A program made the position numbers and the translations under genes. From Owenweeksia sp. TMED14 (GTDB taxonomy: Bacteria > Bacteroidota > Bacteroidia > Flavobacteriales > Schleiferiaceae), in the NCBI GenBank assembly GCA_002167805.1, contig NHBT01000004.1, positions 43,756-52,201 of the forward strand: a stretch of DNA of 8,446 bases. The letters run 5' to 3'. Below the pieces are notes generated by a model. That model made no database searches, had not been told where the DNA came from, and saw only the letters and a program-made list of their open reading frames with translations. This document shows, one piece after another, positions 6,885-8,446 of the stretch; position 1 is the first letter of the stretch; every line of letters starts with the position of its first letter.

Positions 6885-7879
6885 AACTCATTAAAAAAAT
6901 CATCTTCCCTATTCTCCTAATTTTCGCTGCTGTTACTGCTTTCATTTTTTTCTATGAAGTAAGTTCGGGAGACAGCAGTGATAGTTATAATTTCTCGATA
7001 AATGATACTGCATCAATCCATAAAATTATAATCTGGGATAAAAGTCCAGACACTGTAACGTTAGAGCGAAAAAGTAATGATTGGTTAGTTAACAATAAAT
7101 TTTTAGCTCGAACTGACGCTATTGATATACTACTAGAAACTATTTACCGCATTAGACTTCGCAACTTTCCACAAAAATCTGCGTTACCAAGAATTCTGAG
7201 CTCCATGGGAACTTATGGGAAACATGTTGATATTATTATTGGTAATAAAAAAGCCAAATCATTCACGGTTGGAACAGAAACACCTGATCAATTAGGGACT
7301 TACATGTTAATGGATGGATTTAAAACGCCTGTAGCTACACATATTCCGGGTTTCAATGGGTATTTATCGAGTAGATTTTTTTTAAGAGAAGACTTATGGA
7401 GAACCAGAGAAATATGGCCATATTCCAAAGAAATTCAGAGTATCGAAATAGTTTATCCTGACAGCAGCTCATTCACTGTCTCGAAAAGAGATAAACATAA
7501 TTATTATCTAAAAACCCCAAAAGGTCTTGTCGTTAACGCTGATAATATGGCAAGTCAAGCTTTTTTTAGTGCAATAAAAAAAGCCAAATATGAGGGTATG
7601 ATAATAAACACAGATTTGGCATGGCGAAAACAAGATTCAATTAGGGAAAGCCCTCATGTAGGTATGTTTAAAGTAAAATATATCGATGGAAAAATACTTG
7701 AAATGAAAATTCATAAAGTTCCTGGCGGGCCTGATTGGCTTGATGAAAATGGTGAGATTCAACAATATGATCCAGATAGATATTACGCTTTTACTAGTGA
7801 TGGACGTTTTCTTCTAACCCAACGTTTTGGTCTTCAACATGTGTTGAAAAGTTATCGTGCATTTCTGAGTTTTCCTTAA
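6881..7879 (+). CDS. DUF4340 domain-containing membrane-anchored protein
   Basis: A 332-aa protein of unknown biochemical function. One hydrophobic helix at residues 7-25 after a basic start (MKLIKK) anchors it in the inner membrane, with the rest predicted to face the periplasm. There is no lipobox or predicted cleavage site. The body fits DUF4340: an early strand pair (IHKIIIWDK, TVTLERKSNDWLV), the segment RTDAIDILLETIYRIRLRNF (77-96), then VDIIIGNKKAKSFTVG (116-131), SSRFFLREDLWRTREIW (163-179) and SIEIVYPDSSSFTVSK (187-202), an internal repeat-like pattern of paired strands. Its start overlaps the gldG stop by four bases (ATGA), so the two are probably made in matched amounts. DUF4340 genes often accompany GldF/GldG-type transporters in diverse bacteria, which suggests a third subunit of the same complex. 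dnaN begins 12 bases after the stop. Confidence 0.82.
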   Translation: MKLIKKIIFPILLIFAAVTAFIFFYEVSSGDSSDSYNFSINDTASIHKIIIWDKSPDTVTLERKSNDWLVNNKFLARTDAIDILLETIYRIRLRNFPQKSALPRILSSMGTYGKHVDIIIGNKKAKSFTVGTETPDQLGTYMLMDGFKTPVATHIPGFNGYLSSRFFLREDLWRTREIWPYSKEIQSIEIVYPDSSSFTVSKRDKHNYYLKTPKGLVVNADNMASQAFFSAIKKAKYEGMIINTDLAWRKQDSIRESPHVGMFKVKYIDGKILEMKIHKVPGGPDWLDENGEIQQYDPDRYYAFTSDGRFLLTQRFGLQHVLKSYRAFLSFP

Positions 7880-7891
7880 TTACTTTGCAGT

Positions 7892-8446
7892 ATGAAATTT
7901 ATTGTATCCAGTGGCCAATTGATGCGGTCTCTTCAAACCGTAAGTGGAGTTATTCAAACAAATAATACTCTACCGATTTTAGATCATTTTCTAGTTCATT
8001 TAAGTCCCGGAAAATTAACTATAACAGCTTCAGATCTTGAAACTACTATGACCACTGAAGTCTCAGTAGATTCCTCTGAAGAGATATCTGCTGCAGTTCC
8101 TGCAAAAATGCTTCTAGATACAGTCAAAAGCTTTCCCGAGCAACCACTAACTTTCACTCTAAACTCCAGTAGCAATTTACTGGAAGTAAGTAGTGATTTC
8201 GGAAAATATTCTCTGGGCTACCTAGATGCAACTGAATATCCCAAGCCTCCTTCATTAGAAAATGCCGAATCAATAATAATCTCTGAAGCAACTTTGAGTT
8301 CTGCGATTTCTAAAACTCTCTTTGCCGCTGGAAATGATGACTTAAGACCTGTTATGAGCGGAGTTTTTTTCCAATTTACAAGTGAAGGGCTTACGTTCGT
8401 AGCTACGGATGCACATAAACTTGTTCGCTATATTAGAAAAGATATT
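7892..8446 (+). CDS. dnaN: DNA polymerase III beta sliding clamp (3' end missing)
   Basis: The sliding clamp encircles DNA as a dimer and gives the replicative polymerase its processivity; it also recruits repair factors. The frame is open from the ATG at 7892 to the window end, giving 185 of about 370 residues: the first clamp domain (about 1-120) and the first half of the second. Signatures: MKFIVSSGQL start, NNTLPILDHFLV (24-35), ITASDLETTM (44-53), KMLLDTVKSFP (72-82), GYLDATEYPKPP (109-120), LRPVMSGVFF (151-160) and ATDAHKLVRY (171-180). It lies 12 bases after the DUF4340 stop on the same strand, so it may be read from the gldF transcript or from a promoter inside the upstream gene. No dnaA is next to it, unlike in many bacteria outside this phylum. 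Confidence 0.97.
   Translation, partial: MKFIVSSGQLMRSLQTVSGVIQTNNTLPILDHFLVHLSPGKLTITASDLETTMTTEVSVDSSEEISAAVPAKMLLDTVKSFPEQPLTFTLNSSSNLLEVSSDFGKYSLGYLDATEYPKPPSLENAESIIISEATLSSAISKTLFAAGNDDLRPVMSGVFFQFTSEGLTFVATDAHKLVRYIRKDI

Noticed and set aside
7880..7891. TTACTTTG just before dnaN, considered as a promoter -7 box.
   Set aside because: It has one mismatch and lies only four bases before the ATG, too close for a normal transcription start, and no -33 box is suitably placed.

Overview
The window looks like ordinary chromosomal DNA of a Bacteroidota bacterium. The evidence is AT-rich sequence, starts with no clear Shine-Dalgarno sites, a GldF/GldG pair of the gliding-associated ABC transporter type, a secreted beta-barrel whose signal peptide ends in '...AQ', a PurC of the longer yeast-like form, and promoter-like boxes resembling the Bacteroidota TAnnTTTG element. 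The genus cannot be fixed. No mobile element, CRISPR array, phage gene, tRNA or rRNA gene was seen.

Layout. On the left (1-1906, plus strand) are the 3' part of a YggS/PLPBP pyridoxal-phosphate homeostasis gene and, four bases later, a two-nuclease protein: a DnaQ-like DEDDh exonuclease joined to a GIY-YIG (UvrC N-terminal/Cho-like) domain. It meets a minus-strand pair tail to tail: a small outer-membrane beta-barrel gene (1893-2489) lying just downstream of purC (2497-3447). The two convergent stop codons overlap by 14 bp. A 73-bp divergent gap then separates purC from a plus-strand run: a DUF62 S-adenosyl-methionine hydrolase-like gene (3521-4327), gldF (from 4434), gldG, a DUF4340 gene that overlaps gldG by four bases, and the first 185 codons of dnaN (DNA polymerase sliding clamp), cut by the window end.

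How the genes work together. GldF (six-helix ABC-2 type permease), GldG (periplasmic domain between two membrane anchors) and the DUF4340 protein (one N-terminal anchor) form a tight block and probably one envelope complex. Its ATPase is not encoded here. The exonuclease/GIY-YIG protein suggests DNA repair. purC and dnaN are housekeeping genes. The window is gene-dense; the largest non-coding gap is 106 bp (4328-4433).

I found no convincing undescribed system. The points most worth a second look are the double nuclease with an unassigned C-terminal third, the SAM-hydrolase homologue that lacks the canonical Asp-Arg-His active-site pattern, and the compact tail-to-tail junction near 1890-1956, which holds a palindrome and a possible hairpin terminator inside coding sequence.
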